NCBI RefSeq assembly: GCF_000021805.1
Contig: NC_011726.1
Coordinates: 2,822,097 to 2,886,096 of the forward strand
Origin: Rippkaea orientalis PCC 8801
Lineage (GTDB): Bacteria; Cyanobacteriota; Cyanobacteriia; Cyanobacteriales; Microcystaceae
Direction of reading: 5' to 3'
Length of the DNA stretch: 64,000 bases
Positions within the stretch are counted from its first letter, which is position 1; the number at the start of each line of letters is the position of its first letter. The notes beneath the pieces are model-generated. The model saw only the letters and a program-made list of their open reading frames with translations, was not told where the DNA came from and searched no databases. The translations under genes and the position numbers were made by a program. Of this stretch, positions 1-9,347 are shown piece after piece.

Positions 1-151
1 AAGCGGATACTTCTGCACTATTATTATTGGTTGGCAACCAGGTATTGGTATTATTTAATTCAGGGAGAACTAAAATTTGTGCATTTAAAGGAAGAACGAT
101 TAAACAACTTATTAAAGCAATAACTAGGAGTTTGAGGAGTTTTTTAATCAA
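1..151 (-). CDS. N-terminal part of a putative secreted protein, cut by the window edge
   Basis: The minus strand is open from a TTG at 151-149 to the window edge, about 50 codons. The start reads LIKKLLKLLVIALISCLIVL, a basic end followed by a hydrophobic stretch, then an N-A-Q that could be a signal-peptidase site, and then a polar Asn/Thr-rich segment. This looks like a Sec signal peptide. No ATG or clear ribosome binding site was found, so the TTG start is a guess. The function cannot be told from this fragment. Confidence 0.5.
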   Translation of the reverse strand, partial: MIKKLLKLLVIALISCLIVLPLNAQILVLPELNNTNTWLPTNNNSAEVSA

Positions 152-202
152 GGCACTAAAGACAAATACTCTACATTTTTCAGGATAAAACGTATCCTTG
201 GG

Positions 203-991
203 TTAACCCTTGAGGGCTTTATTATAATTGAGAACTCGGATGACAGTTCCTGACTTGGGTAGATCCGAAGATCTCAGCCGAAGTTGATTGTCATTAATTT
301 GGCGAATATTCATCTCCTTAACTAACCCTAAAAAGTCATCAACCGGAGATAGATCACAGGTTTTTTTATCGGCCGCTGAGGTTAAATAATGCGTCGGAAT
401 CATCACTCTGGGGTTGAGGGTATTCATGGCTTGTTTGGCTTCTTCGGCACTATAAGCTTTTCGTCCTCCTCCCACGGGAATTAGCGCAAGATCGGGGCTA
501 CCTAAAAGGATTTTTTGTTCAATACTGATGGGTGCAGCAGCCCCCCCTAAATGAACAACCCTGAGTCCCCCTTGAGTCCAACGCCAAGCGACATTCATGC
601 CAAATTGTTTGCCCCCTTTGCGATCGTGGGCAATTTCTACCCCTTGGATGCGTAACCCATTAATCTCATAAACCCCAGGTTCATACAAAATTTTGGGGTT
701 TCCAGGTAAATTTTCCGCCGCCCCTTCGTCCCAGAGTCGGCTACTAATAATCACTAAATCGGCAGCAACTTTAGGCAGTTGATACCCTGCCGTACAGCCA
801 ATTGTCCGAAAAGGATTGGCTAAAATTTTCACCCCTCCCCCGGTAAACAAAAAGGCGGTATGACCGAGGTATTGTACCAACAACGAATCTTTACTTTGAC
901 CCCAGACAGGTTGAAACTGAGAAACGAAGGGAACAGCAGTGGTTGCGATGGCACTTGCACCTACATAACGGAGTAATTGTCGCCGTTTCAT
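203..991 (-). CDS. Metallo-beta-lactamase-fold protein with Tat signal, degenerate metal site
   Basis: This is a 262-aa protein. It opens with MKRRQLLRYVGASAIATTAV, a twin-arginine-like leader, so export is likely. The mature part starts with the UlaG/YycJ-like pattern 'VQYLGHTAFLF..GGVKILANP', typical of the metallo-beta-lactamase fold. The usual HxHxDH metal-binding motif is missing: where it should be the sequence reads ADLVIISSRLWDEGA. Later family signatures (HLGGAAAPI, a conserved 'RVMIPTHY' near the C-terminus) are kept. It may therefore be a non-enzymatic or altered-metal member. Its start overlaps the upstream open frame of the divergent gene at 1106, which encodes a second member of the same superfamily. 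Confidence 0.75.
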   Translation of the reverse strand: MKRRQLLRYVGASAIATTAVPFVSQFQPVWGQSKDSLLVQYLGHTAFLFTGGGVKILANPFRTIGCTAGYQLPKVAADLVIISSRLWDEGAAENLPGNPKILYEPGVYEINGLRIQGVEIAHDRKGGKQFGMNVAWRWTQGGLRVVHLGGAAAPISIEQKILLGSPDLALIPVGGGRKAYSAEEAKQAMNTLNPRVMIPTHYLTSAADKKTCDLSPVDDFLGLVKEMNIRQINDNQLRLRSSDLPKSGTVIRVLNYNKALKG

Positions 992-1105
992 CTTGTTTTC
1001 CCCATCTACACAGCAATAAGTATTTATCCTGGGTCTAGTATAGCAGGGGTGATAACAAGTCTTTACAATAGGAGAAAAGATCTAGGACTCAAAGGACTAA
1101 TTGTT

Positions 1106-1885
1106 ATGCAGCTTACTTGGCTTGATAGTAATTCTTGGCTGATGGAAATCGCGGGTAAAACGATTCTGCTTGACCCTTGGTTGGTGGGTTCTTTGATGTT
1201 TAATAATCTCGATTGGTTGTTTAAGGGGATCAAACCTAAATCCTATTCAATTAAACAACCGATTGATTTAATTTTATTGTCTCAGGGGTTAGAAGATCAT
1301 GCCCATCCCCCAACCTTAAAGGAATTAGACCATAGTATTCCAGTAGTGGGTTCTCCTAATGCGGCTAAAGTGGTTAAAGCGTTGGGCTACACTCAGGTAA
1401 CATCTCTCTCCCACGGGGAAAGCTATACTCTCGATAATGCCATTAGTATTAAAGCAGTTCCAGGTTCTTTGGTGGGTCCCCAATTGATAGAAAATGGCTA
1501 TATTATTACGGATTTAATTGATCAAAATCGTCTTTATTATGAACCCCATGGTTATCATAGTCCGACCCTTAAAGAGGAAAGTCCGATTGATGTTGTGATT
1601 ACTCCAGTAGTTGGGTTTAATTTGCTTTATGTGATCCCCTTTCTTCAAGGACAAAAAAGCACGTTGGAACTCTGTAAGTTAGTGAAGCCTCAGTTTGTTT
1701 TACCAACAGCAACAGCCGTAGGAGATGTTCAATACGAGGGAATATTGGCTAAGCTAATTACACAGGAAGGAACCGTAGAAAGTTTTCGTCAATTATTAGC
1801 GGATTATCATCTTTCTACCCAAGTATTAACCCCTAAACCGGGTGAAATCATTGAGTTAAGTTTAGCGAAGGGAGTTTTAACCTAG
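1106..1885 (+). CDS. Metallo-beta-lactamase-fold protein (cyanobacterial)
   Basis: This is a 259-aa protein. I start it at ATG 1106 (MQLTWLDSNSWL). The frame is open upstream to 977, but that part overlaps the divergent neighbour, has no family similarity, and the beta-lactamase fold begins exactly at this methionine. The sequence carries 'SWLMEIAGKTILLDPWL' (first strands with the LDP motif) and 'DLILLSQGLEDHAHPPTL', a changed version of the HxHxDH motif in which only the D-H-x-H part remains. A late 'FVLPTAT' stands where the family usually has a metal-binding 'PTH'. Like its neighbour it may have lost classical zinc hydrolase chemistry. There is no signal peptide, so it is probably cytoplasmic. 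Confidence 0.75.
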   Translation: MQLTWLDSNSWLMEIAGKTILLDPWLVGSLMFNNLDWLFKGIKPKSYSIKQPIDLILLSQGLEDHAHPPTLKELDHSIPVVGSPNAAKVVKALGYTQVTSLSHGESYTLDNAISIKAVPGSLVGPQLIENGYIITDLIDQNRLYYEPHGYHSPTLKEESPIDVVITPVVGFNLLYVIPFLQGQKSTLELCKLVKPQFVLPTATAVGDVQYEGILAKLITQEGTVESFRQLLADYHLSTQVLTPKPGEIIELSLAKGVLT

Positions 1886-2036
1886 CGCAAAAAGTTCATA
1901 TCGCCCGAACAGCTATTCGTATCTCCCGTGTCAAAAATAATAACAATTGTAATGGCAAGGTTCTCTAGACTTAACCGTTACTCTAAGCTAATAGGTAGAC
2001 TCAGACGATTAAGGAACTTAGTTTTGGCATGAGGTT

Positions 2037-3314
2037 ATGGCTATTACTGCCTTTTTTCAGGGAATTTTAGGCGCGTCTAGTTTAGCGTTAGGGGCATCTA
2101 TTGGTGTCTTCTTCAAACCTAGTCGGACTGTCTCGGCTGCCATTATGGCCTTTGGTAGTGGTACACTCATCGCAGCGATCGCCCTGGAAATTGCCCGTCG
2201 AGTCTATGAAAGTACGGGAGTTTTTCCCCTCCTCTTGGGTTTTTCCCTCGGAGGCGTTTTATTTACCTCTCTGAGTCAATATATCGACGAACATGGGGGC
2301 TTTTTGCGGAAACCGGCCTCAAGTCGTCGTTATTTGTTTGAACAGCAGCAATACGAACAGGAATTGGATGTGATGCAACGCATTGCCCATGTTGAAGTGT
2401 TGCAACATCTACCGGAAGCAGAAAAACAAGCGATCGCCAAATTAGTTACCCCCGTCTACGTTAAACCCCATCACGTCATCTGTCGAGAAGGCGATCAAGG
2501 AGATTACTTTTATATGATTGCCCAAGGAGAAGCAGAAGTCATCAAAGGACGCAAGGTGATAACGGTTCTGGGAGCCGGGGAAATTTTCGGGGAAATGTCC
2601 TTATTAACGGGTGAACCGCGCTCCGCGACGGTAATTGCCCGTACCCCGATGGAATTGTACCAATTAAATGAGGAAAACTTTGGTCAGGTGTTGACGCGAT
2701 CGCCCCATCTTGCTTGTGCGCTAAGTCGGACTCTAGCTCGCCGATTGCGCCTCTCGGTGGACTGTCAAGTAGCAGCCGAACGCAACCTAGAACGATGGCG
2801 CAACCAGTTAATGGAACAGGTAGAATTAGATCGCTTGATGCGAGAAGATCCGGCAACTATTGAAGGGTTGGTTAAGCGATCGGCCCCTCTAGCGATTTTA
2901 GTGGGAACGCTGTTAGACAATATCCCTGAAGCGACGGTGATCGGCATGAATACAGGTTCTAACCATTTCGGATGGTCTTTTTTATTAGCGGTGTTTATCT
3001 CGAATTTTCCTGAAGCTTTAACTAGCGCGTCGGGAATGAGGCAAGCAGGAACGCCGAAAAATCAAATTTTAGCCCTTTGGTTTGGAATGGTTATTTTAAG
3101 CGGTTTTGTAGCTATTTTTGGCTATTTTCTGCAAGATTATGGGTCTGATTTATTGTTAGGAACTGCCCAAGCGATCGCCGGAGGAGCGATTTTAGCCATG
3201 TTAGCTAGTACGATGATGCCAGAAGCTTATGAATTAGGGGGAAGTTCTGTTTCCTATTCGACTATTGCGGGCTTTTTATTAAGCTTTTTAATTGCCATGA
3301 GTGGGCATAATTAA
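2037..3314 (+). CDS. ZIP-like membrane protein with an internal cyclic-nucleotide-binding domain
   Basis: This is a 425-aa membrane protein in three parts. Residues 1-85 form two or three membrane helices. Residues about 120-240 form a soluble CRP-type cyclic-nucleotide-binding domain with a well-kept phosphate-binding cassette (F184-G-E-M-S-L-L-T-G-E-P-R-S-A), including the Glu and Arg that bind cyclic phosphate. Residues 283-425 form more helices with ZIP-like patterns: DNIPEA at 294-299, NFPEA at 323-327 and MPEAYE at 394-399. In ZIP metal transporters, acidic and His residues of HNxPEG-type motifs bind metal; here the His is replaced by Asp or other residues. I infer a transporter or sensor gated by cAMP or cGMP. 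Substrate and direction are unknown. The start has a weak GAGG upstream. Confidence 0.75.
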   Translation: MAITAFFQGILGASSLALGASIGVFFKPSRTVSAAIMAFGSGTLIAAIALEIARRVYESTGVFPLLLGFSLGGVLFTSLSQYIDEHGGFLRKPASSRRYLFEQQQYEQELDVMQRIAHVEVLQHLPEAEKQAIAKLVTPVYVKPHHVICREGDQGDYFYMIAQGEAEVIKGRKVITVLGAGEIFGEMSLLTGEPRSATVIARTPMELYQLNEENFGQVLTRSPHLACALSRTLARRLRLSVDCQVAAERNLERWRNQLMEQVELDRLMREDPATIEGLVKRSAPLAILVGTLLDNIPEATVIGMNTGSNHFGWSFLLAVFISNFPEALTSASGMRQAGTPKNQILALWFGMVILSGFVAIFGYFLQDYGSDLLLGTAQAIAGGAILAMLASTMMPEAYELGGSSVSYSTIAGFLLSFLIAMSGHN

Positions 3315-3336
3315 CTCTTAGACTCAGACCAAAACT

Positions 3337-4107
3337 ATGACTTCTCAACCTCAACACAATTTCAAAGATCACTTTTCTACACAGTCTAAAGAGTATGCTA
3401 TCTATCGCCCTAACTATCCATCTGTCCTATTTGAGTATCTTAATTCTGTTGTAGCCAAACATAAAACAGCTTGGGACTGTGGTACAGGGACTGGTCAAGT
3501 TGCCTTAGAATTGACGAATTATTTTGATAAGATTTATGCGTCTGATGCTAGTAAAAATCAAATCAAAAATGCTATTAGACACCCTAAAATTGAATACTTT
3601 TTATCTGTAGCAGAAACAACCTCGTTACCCGATCAATCCATCGATTTAATCACTGTTGCACAGGCAGCCCATTGGTTCAATTTAGAGGCTTTTTATGAAG
3701 AAGTTAAGCGGGTTATAACATCAAAAGGAATCCTGGCTATGTGGTGTTATGGGTTTTTCCAAATCCCTCCAGACGAAGAAAGATTAGAATCAGCTTTGCA
3801 AGAGTTTTATAATAATATTGATTCCTATTGGCCGCCTGAAAGACAATTAGTGAATAACCAATATAAGACGATTCCATTTCCATTTAATGAAATTAAATCT
3901 CCTCAGATTTTAATGCAAAAAGAATGGACAATTAATCAATTAGTCGGATATTTATTAACATGGTCATCTACTCAAAGATTTATTAAAGAGAAAGGACAAA
4001 ATATGATGTTTAATAAGTTAGAAGCTATCATTAATAGTGTATCCTCTGCCGAGAAGCTAATTACCATCACTTGGCCAATTTATTGGCGTATAGGTAGCTT
4101 GTGTTAA
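3337..4107 (+). CDS. Class I SAM-dependent methyltransferase
   Basis: This 256-aa protein has the Methyltransf_11 layout. Motif I is WDCGTGTGQVALEL (about residues 46-59), followed by an acidic residue that should bind the ribose (YASDAS), then 'SIDLITVAQAAHWF' as motif IV and 'GILAMWCYG'. The N-terminal 'HFSTQSKEYAIYRPNYP' and the C-terminal 'WPIYWRIG' match the group that includes yeast trans-aconitate/Crg1-like methyltransferases, which act on small acidic molecules. The exact substrate cannot be told. It sits 22 bp after the ZIP-like gene and could be co-transcribed. It is more AT-rich than that neighbour. Confidence 0.8.
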   Translation: MTSQPQHNFKDHFSTQSKEYAIYRPNYPSVLFEYLNSVVAKHKTAWDCGTGTGQVALELTNYFDKIYASDASKNQIKNAIRHPKIEYFLSVAETTSLPDQSIDLITVAQAAHWFNLEAFYEEVKRVITSKGILAMWCYGFFQIPPDEERLESALQEFYNNIDSYWPPERQLVNNQYKTIPFPFNEIKSPQILMQKEWTINQLVGYLLTWSSTQRFIKEKGQNMMFNKLEAIINSVSSAEKLITITWPIYWRIGSLC

Positions 4108-4195
4108 CCTCAGTAAAGAAGCAAGTCTCTATTTCTTCATCATTATAATGAAAAAATACTATCAAGTTGATTTAATTTTCAATACTTAAATAACG

Positions 4196-6862
4196 CTACC
4201 GTGATTCACTATCTCCAAAAATATCTAATTGTTCGATCAATTCCCCTTGAATTTCTGTTTGTTTAACAGGGTTAACTTTTTTAATTCCTTTGCGTAATCC
4301 TAACGCTATTTTACTATGTTTTTCGATCTGACTCATCACTTGTTTTGCCCGTTTAATCACTGAACTCGGTAAACCTGCTAATCTTCCTGCTTCTATCCCG
4401 TAAGATTTATCTGCACCCCCTGGACGAACTTGGTGTAAAAAGATGATTTCATTGGGCAATTCTTGTACGGTTACTTGATAGTTAGCGACGTTAGAAAGGA
4501 TAGACGCTAATTCATTTAATTCATGGTAATGGGTAGCAAAAATTGTTCTTCCTTTAACTTCGGTTGCTAAATATTCTGCCACTGCCCAAGCAATAGAAAG
4601 TCCGTCAAAGGTAGCCGTTCCTCTTCCAATTTCATCTAATAATATTAAAGACTTATTTGTCCCATGATTGAGAATATTAGCTGTCTCATTCATTTCTACC
4701 ATAAAGGTTGATTGTCCTGTGGCTAAATCATCCACTGCCCCGACACGGGTAAAAATGCGATCGCTAATCCCTAATTTTGCACTTTTAGCAGGAACAAAAC
4801 TCCCGGTTTGTGCCATTAATTGAATCAGTCCCACTTGTCTTAAATAACAACTTTTTCCACTGGCATTTGGACCCGTTAAAATAATTAAATCAGGGTAATT
4901 ATTGGCTTCAGTATTCCCCATTTTAGTTGAATTAGGAACGAACAACCCGGCGGCTAAAGATTGTTCAACAACGGGATGTCTTCCCTCAGTAATTTCTATT
5001 GCCCTTCCTTCGACAATTTCAGGACGACAATAGCCTTGATAAACGGCAACTTCTGCTAACCCGGCTAAGACATCAATGGCGGCTACTGCTTTAGCAATAC
5101 TGCGAATTTCTTGCCCTTTTTCAGCTACTTTTGAGCGCAATTGTGTGAAGATTTCGTATTCTAATTGATTGAGATCATCTTGTGCGGTTAAAATACGAGT
5201 TTCTCGTTCCTTCAATTCAGGAGTAATATACCTTTCTTCGTTAGTTAGCGTTTGTTTTCTAACGTAATTCTTGGGGGCTAATTCGGCTTTGCTACGGGGC
5301 AGACTGATATAGTAACCAAAGGTTTTATTGTAGCCAACTTTTAAGTTAGAGACTCCTGTTTTTTGTCGTTCGGTTAGTTCCAAATTGGCTAACCATTGAC
5401 GATCATCATCGAGACGCTGACGCATGGCATCTAAGTCAGTATTAATGCCATCACGAATGACTCCCCCATCTTTTAAATGGAGAGGGGGAGATTCTACTAA
5501 ATGATCAATAACATACTTACCTAATTGTTCTAATTCAGGGGGAATTTTTTGTAATGCTTTTAGATAGGGAGAAGTGCCTTGATGGGCTAATTCCGCTAGG
5601 TCTGTTAACCTTACTAATGACTCAGCTAAGGATAATAAATCTCTGGCATTAGCAGTTCCTGAACCTACCCTCCCAGTAATACGTTCTAAGTCATAAATAC
5701 TGCGTAATAACTGACGTAAATCTTGCCTTAGAGAGGGGTTTTCTACTAATTCTTGGATGGTATTTTGTCGCGCTTCAATGCCTTTAATCGTCAATAAAGG
5801 TTCCAATACCCAACGACGGAGTGCTCGTCCTCCCATCGCCGTACAAGTCCGATCAATTGCCCATAATAATGAACCATAAAACGTTCCATCTCTTACCGTT
5901 TGGGTTATTTCGAGGTTACGGCGGGTTTGATGATCCAAAATGAGAAAATCAACCTGATTGTAAGTTCGTAGGGGTTGTAGGGGAACTTGATGGGCTTTCT
6001 GGGTATCTTCAATGTATTGTAATAGCCCTCCTGCGGCGCGAATAGCTAGGGGTAAATGTTCGCATCCCATTCCTTCGAGGGAACGGATATTAAAGGTAAT
6101 TAATAATCGAGGTTTGGCTTCATTTAAACTGAAATGAGTTTGCGATCGCAGGGAATAACAAAAACAGTCGGGCAAACCATCCACTAAATACTCGGATTTT
6201 TCCCCGGGACGCAGTAAACTATTAATATCCGGGGCATTAGTGGGGATTAAAATTTCTGACGGTTGCAGTCGTAATAATTCTAAGTTTAGATTAGCAATAT
6301 CTTGGGATTGGGTGGTAAAAAATTCCCCTGTTGAAATGTCTGCATAAGCTAGTCCCCAATGGTTTCCCGCGATTACAATGGCAGCTAAAAAATTGTTACG
6401 CTTAGCAGGTAACATTCCCTCATCGGTTAAGGTTCCTGGGGTCAGCAATTTGGTGATTTTTCGTTCAACAATACGTCCTTGGGCGGCTGCTTCTGCTGAG
6501 TCTTCAACTTGATCACAAATAGCCACAGCATAGCCTTTTTCTACTAATAACCGACTATAACGATCTAACGCATGGTGAGGAACCCCTGTCATGGCTACCC
6601 GTCCAATTTCTTTTCCCCCTTCTTTGCTGGTTAAAACTAATTCTAATTCCTGAGAAATCGTCACCGCATCTTGAAAAAAGCATTCAAAGAAGTCTCCGAC
6701 CCGATACAATAATAAAGCATTAGGATATTGTTCTTTGACCATCACATAATGCTGATACATTGGGGTCAGTTTTTCGGGATCAAGGGGACGATAATCCTTG
6801 TGGGGAGATTTACTATTACCAAGCGGTGGGTTAGGATTAGAGTCGGTCGTCGAAATAGTCAT
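4196..6862 (-). CDS. mutS: DNA mismatch repair protein MutS
   Basis: The 888-aa length fits MutS1. The N-terminal mismatch-reading motif is present as GDFFE (F58, E60), the Phe-x-Glu that wedges into mispaired DNA. The C-terminal ATPase has a Walker A motif GPNASGKS (about residue 663), Walker [11 protein letters not shown], and the signature '[16 protein letters not shown]'. It acts as a dimer that binds mismatches and, in most bacteria, recruits MutL; no mutL is in this window. An acidic 26-aa tail rich in charged residues follows the helix-turn-helix dimer region. It has its own short upstream gap from the TerC-family gene, in the same direction. Confidence 0.97.
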   Translation of the reverse strand: MTISTTDSNPNPPLGNSKSPHKDYRPLDPEKLTPMYQHYVMVKEQYPNALLLYRVGDFFECFFQDAVTISQELELVLTSKEGGKEIGRVAMTGVPHHALDRYSRLLVEKGYAVAICDQVEDSAEAAAQGRIVERKITKLLTPGTLTDEGMLPAKRNNFLAAIVIAGNHWGLAYADISTGEFFTTQSQDIANLNLELLRLQPSEILIPTNAPDINSLLRPGEKSEYLVDGLPDCFCYSLRSQTHFSLNEAKPRLLITFNIRSLEGMGCEHLPLAIRAAGGLLQYIEDTQKAHQVPLQPLRTYNQVDFLILDHQTRRNLEITQTVRDGTFYGSLLWAIDRTCTAMGGRALRRWVLEPLLTIKGIEARQNTIQELVENPSLRQDLRQLLRSIYDLERITGRVGSGTANARDLLSLAESLVRLTDLAELAHQGTSPYLKALQKIPPELEQLGKYVIDHLVESPPLHLKDGGVIRDGINTDLDAMRQRLDDDRQWLANLELTERQKTGVSNLKVGYNKTFGYYISLPRSKAELAPKNYVRKQTLTNEERYITPELKERETRILTAQDDLNQLEYEIFTQLRSKVAEKGQEIRSIAKAVAAIDVLAGLAEVAVYQGYCRPEIVEGRAIEITEGRHPVVEQSLAAGLFVPNSTKMGNTEANNYPDLIILTGPNASGKSCYLRQVGLIQLMAQTGSFVPAKSAKLGISDRIFTRVGAVDDLATGQSTFMVEMNETANILNHGTNKSLILLDEIGRGTATFDGLSIAWAVAEYLATEVKGRTIFATHYHELNELASILSNVANYQVTVQELPNEIIFLHQVRPGGADKSYGIEAGRLAGLPSSVIKRAKQVMSQIEKHSKIALGLRKGIKKVNPVKQTEIQGELIEQLDIFGDSESR

Positions 6863-6900
6863 GTTATCAACAAGCGCAATAGAAAATAGGCAATAATAGC

Positions 6901-7644
6901 TTAGGGTGAAGAGATTTTTTCTGGTTCTTCCATGGGTTGATTTTCTGGATGTACTGATGTTTCAACAACCGAATTTGATCGCTTAGAAAATCCCCAAACA
7001 AAAACCATAGCAATTAAACTAATCATTAACCATTCAGGGGGAACTAATTCAGGATTGATTACTCGAAGTAATAACCTAATTCCCACAAACCCTACTGTCA
7101 CAAACCCGGCATCTTCAAGATAAGTAAATTCTTGTAACCAACGGATGAATAATTCTGCTAAAAATCGTAAAGTAATGACTCCAATCGTTCCTCCCATCAG
7201 AATTAACCAGAGATCATCGGCGATAGCGATCGCTGTCGTCACACTATCGAGAGAAAAAGCTAAATCAGTAACAGCAATCAGGGGAATAGCTTGCCACAAG
7301 GACTGAAATTGAATACTATGATGATGATGTTTTTCATCTTCTTGGGAAGTAAAATAATTAAAGACCAACCACAGCAAATAAAGAGCCCCTAATAATTCAA
7401 ATTGCCAATACTTAATCACCCAAGTGGCTGTTAAAATCAGGATCATTCGTAAAACATAGGCAAACACTAATCCTAAATTGAGGGCATATTGTTGTGATTT
7501 TCTATCGCCTAATCCTTGGGCAATCGCCGCTAAAGCAATAGCATTATCAGCCGATAAAACTGCTTCTAAAACAACAAGAACAATGAGTAATAAAGGGGTT
7601 TTTAAACTAAGCGCAAGGGAAGAGTCAAGAATCTGGTCTAACAT
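6901..7644 (-). CDS. TerC-family integral membrane protein
   Basis: This 247-aa protein has about seven membrane helices. The family signatures are [20 protein letters not shown] in the first helix and '[18 protein letters not shown]' mid-protein, each with an acidic residue inside the membrane. A His-rich cytoplasmic loop (DEKHHHHS) could bind metal. TerC/Alx relatives handle Mn2+ export in bacteria, and the plant homologue helps insert thylakoid proteins; which role applies here is unknown. The gene lies 38 bp from the end-to-start junction with mutS, on the same strand. Its last 30 residues are polar and probably disordered. Confidence 0.85.
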   Translation of the reverse strand: MLDQILDSSLALSLKTPLLLIVLVVLEAVLSADNAIALAAIAQGLGDRKSQQYALNLGLVFAYVLRMILILTATWVIKYWQFELLGALYLLWLVFNYFTSQEDEKHHHHSIQFQSLWQAIPLIAVTDLAFSLDSVTTAIAIADDLWLILMGGTIGVITLRFLAELFIRWLQEFTYLEDAGFVTVGFVGIRLLLRVINPELVPPEWLMISLIAMVFVWGFSKRSNSVVETSVHPENQPMEEPEKISSP

Positions 7645-7793
7645 TAAAAAATAATGAATAATTTGAGCGGGTATAAAGATCCAATTTCTTTATCATAGAT
7701 CATCTCAGCAAAAGGGGTGAAGAAATTACCGATCTTGACTGGTGAGATCACCCCCCAATCAATAGCAAAAATTGTCGAGATTAAGGACCTCGC

Positions 7794-8064
7794 GCTGACG
7801 GGGGGGGGTTAAAGTGTAGTCAGGGTGTAGGGTGTGAGGTGTCGTCAAAATCTAATTGGATACCCAAACTTGGCTTGACGTTAAATAGCCTGAGTTCGCG
7901 GTTAGAAGTTAGGAGTTAGGAGTTGGATGATTTTTAACGAGAGAATTAGTCTTTTGGTTTATCCCGAACTCAGGTTTAAATAACATTAGTTTAAAATCAA
8001 TGAGCTTTTGTTGGCACAAAATTAGCCGGTTGTGTTGTCATTTTTCCCCACCCCCTACATCTCA
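7794..8064 (+). repeat. Interspersed non-coding repeat, copy A
   Basis: Reading forward it begins GCTGACGGGG and continues through GGTTAAAGTGTAGTCAGGG, 'AAAATCTAATTGGATAC', 'GACGTTAAATA', 'GAGCTTTTGTTGGCA', and 'TTTTTCCCCACCCCCTACA'. The same order of blocks, about 80% identical by eye, is found on the minus strand at 46395-46582. Copy A is longer because 88 bp are inserted inside it plus a 7-bp duplication. No open frame crosses it. Confidence 0.85.
7888..7975. mobile_element. 88-bp MITE-like insertion with terminal inverted repeats and target duplication
   Basis: The element is bounded by CCTGAGTTCG (7889-7898) and its exact inverse CGAACTCAGG (7965-7974). It is flanked on both sides by the 7-bp direct repeat TTAAATA (7881-7887 and 7976-7982). 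The related repeat at 46.4 kb has the empty site: a single TATTTAA at 46480-46486. This is the expected footprint of a transposition event. Inside is a short heptamer run (TTAGGAG twice) and no coding capacity, so it must be moved by a transposase encoded elsewhere. Confidence 0.8.
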
Positions 8065-8194
8065 TCGACATTAGCCGCTTGCTTGTCACCCCATGAGCCC
8101 CTCGCGGTATAATAATCGAGCCATCGGTTAAAACATCGGTAAAAATGTCTTAACTATTCCCCATTGCCTATTCCCCATTCCCCCTTAACTACCA

Positions 8195-8932
8195 ATGCTT
8201 GCAGTTCCTAACACCCTAGAAGAAGCCTTCCTTCAGGCTAAAGAAGCCACAAAACTCGCCTTAGAAGCTAATCTAGGACGCATACAAGTTGAATTAGTTG
8301 TCCCTGAAATTGCCCTACAAGCGCAAGGGTTAGCCTTAGAATTTACAACCCTATTTGACGATCTCTCTAGTCTTAAAGTCATTTTTCCCGATACAGGGGC
8401 AGCAGCTTTAGCGCGTCGGGACTGGGGAGAAACGCCTTTTAAGGTGACAGACTTAGGAAGTCGGGCAACATCCGTCGAAATGAAAGTTTCTGAGCAAGAT
8501 CGAGCTTTTTTACTGGTTTGTCCCTCATCGGTAGAAGTTGAGTCCGTTGAAAAATTATGCAACTTAGCGGGCGATCGCCCGGTGGTTCTCTTAATTCCTC
8601 AGTTAGAAGATGTTTCAGTTGTCGGTATCGGTTATGCTGCCCGTCAACTACGCGAACGGTTCATTAGTACTCTTAACTCAGCTTACTATTTTAGACCCCT
8701 AGAGGGGGCAGCGATTTTGCGTTCCTATCCTTCCCCGTGGAATGTTTATCTAGAGACGGAAACAGGGTATGAATTAATTGCCTCTGAACCCCAAAAACCC
8801 CTAGGAGAAGCTTTAGAAATCATTCTCACTAAAGCGACTGGATCGGAGGGAGATCATCAGGATAGTCCGCCTCCGAAAAAGTCGGGTTTGTTGACAAGTA
8901 TGCAGCAATTTTTAAAGGCATTAAGTCAGTAA
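8195..8932 (+). CDS. DUF1995 family protein (LPA3-like)
   Basis: This 245-aa soluble protein has the DUF1995 pattern found in cyanobacteria and chloroplasts: an N-terminal 'VPNTLEEAFLQAKEAT' helix, a central 'FPDTGAAALARRDW', then a Rossmann-like alternation with 'RAFLLVCPSS' and 'RPVVLLIPQLED', ending 'FRPLEGAAILRSYPSPWNVY'. The plant member LPA3 takes part in photosystem II assembly; I infer a photosynthesis-related role but no reaction is known. The last 30 residues are a polar linker and a short basic helix, perhaps a membrane or protein contact. It stands alone between a repeat region and a convergent small gene. Confidence 0.75.
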   Translation: MLAVPNTLEEAFLQAKEATKLALEANLGRIQVELVVPEIALQAQGLALEFTTLFDDLSSLKVIFPDTGAAALARRDWGETPFKVTDLGSRATSVEMKVSEQDRAFLLVCPSSVEVESVEKLCNLAGDRPVVLLIPQLEDVSVVGIGYAARQLRERFISTLNSAYYFRPLEGAAILRSYPSPWNVYLETETGYELIASEPQKPLGEALEIILTKATGSEGDHQDSPPPKKSGLLTSMQQFLKALSQ

Positions 8933-8951
8933 ACAGTTATCAGTTTTTGAC

Positions 8952-9347
8952 TTAGAAAACGCCGATAGAGATGATCAATGTCATTAAGAATAATCCCACA
9001 ATTGCTAAGCCTAAAATAATGATCAAACCATTAATATTTTTTGGGCTAGAACTTGTCTGAGTGGTGGTTGTTTCTTCTTCTAACCGCATCTGACGAATGA
9101 CATCAGAAATAGCCTTAGCATCTCTGACATGATGCAGGGCTTTCGTTTCTCCATTGGGATAGTTAACAATGAAATAAGTGGGAACTTGAATATGTTCTCC
9201 TGTGATATCATATTTATCAACCGCTATTTGTTTCGCTTTTTCTTCTATTGTTTGGGGTTCTGATGAGATTCTATCCCCTGGGTTAGCGGTTAAAAATCCT
9301 TCCATCGTTGCAGAGCTAACCATACCTAACTCCTGTCTATAAGACAT
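8952..9347 (-). CDS. Small membrane-anchored hypothetical protein
   Basis: I do not recognise this 131-aa protein. It has a polar N-terminal domain with 'TIEEKAKQIAVDKYDI' and a hydrophobic strand pattern 'VPTYFIVNYPNGETKALHHV', a Thr/Ser linker (TTTTQTSSS), and one C-terminal membrane helix 'GLIIILGLAIVGLFLMTLII'. The tail anchor places the domain on one membrane face. It is convergent with the DUF1995 gene, 19 bp apart. The upstream 275 bp to the glucokinase gene contain no other gene. Confidence 0.65.
   Translation of the reverse strand: MSYRQELGMVSSATMEGFLTANPGDRISSEPQTIEEKAKQIAVDKYDITGEHIQVPTYFIVNYPNGETKALHHVRDAKAISDVIRQMRLEEETTTTQTSSSPKNINGLIIILGLAIVGLFLMTLIISIGVF

Larger units (their letters stand above)
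7645..8194. other. 550-bp intergenic region holding a genomic repeat
   Basis: No gene was found here. Most of the stretch (7794-8064) is one copy of an interspersed repeat that also occurs around 46.4 kb, and it is itself interrupted by a small MITE-like insertion. The end next to the DUF1995 gene contains 'CTTGTCACCCC' (8084-8094), a half-site also seen in other hairpins of the window. Confidence 0.8.

Noticed and set aside
977-1105. N-terminal extension of the second metallo-beta-lactamase-fold protein
   Set aside because: The extra 43 codons overlap the divergent gene start and have no family similarity; the fold begins at ATG 1106.
2542-2856. Minus-strand frame inside the ZIP-like gene
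   Set aside because: It lies opposite the cyclic-nucleotide domain and has no ribosome binding site or similarity; shadow of the coding strand.
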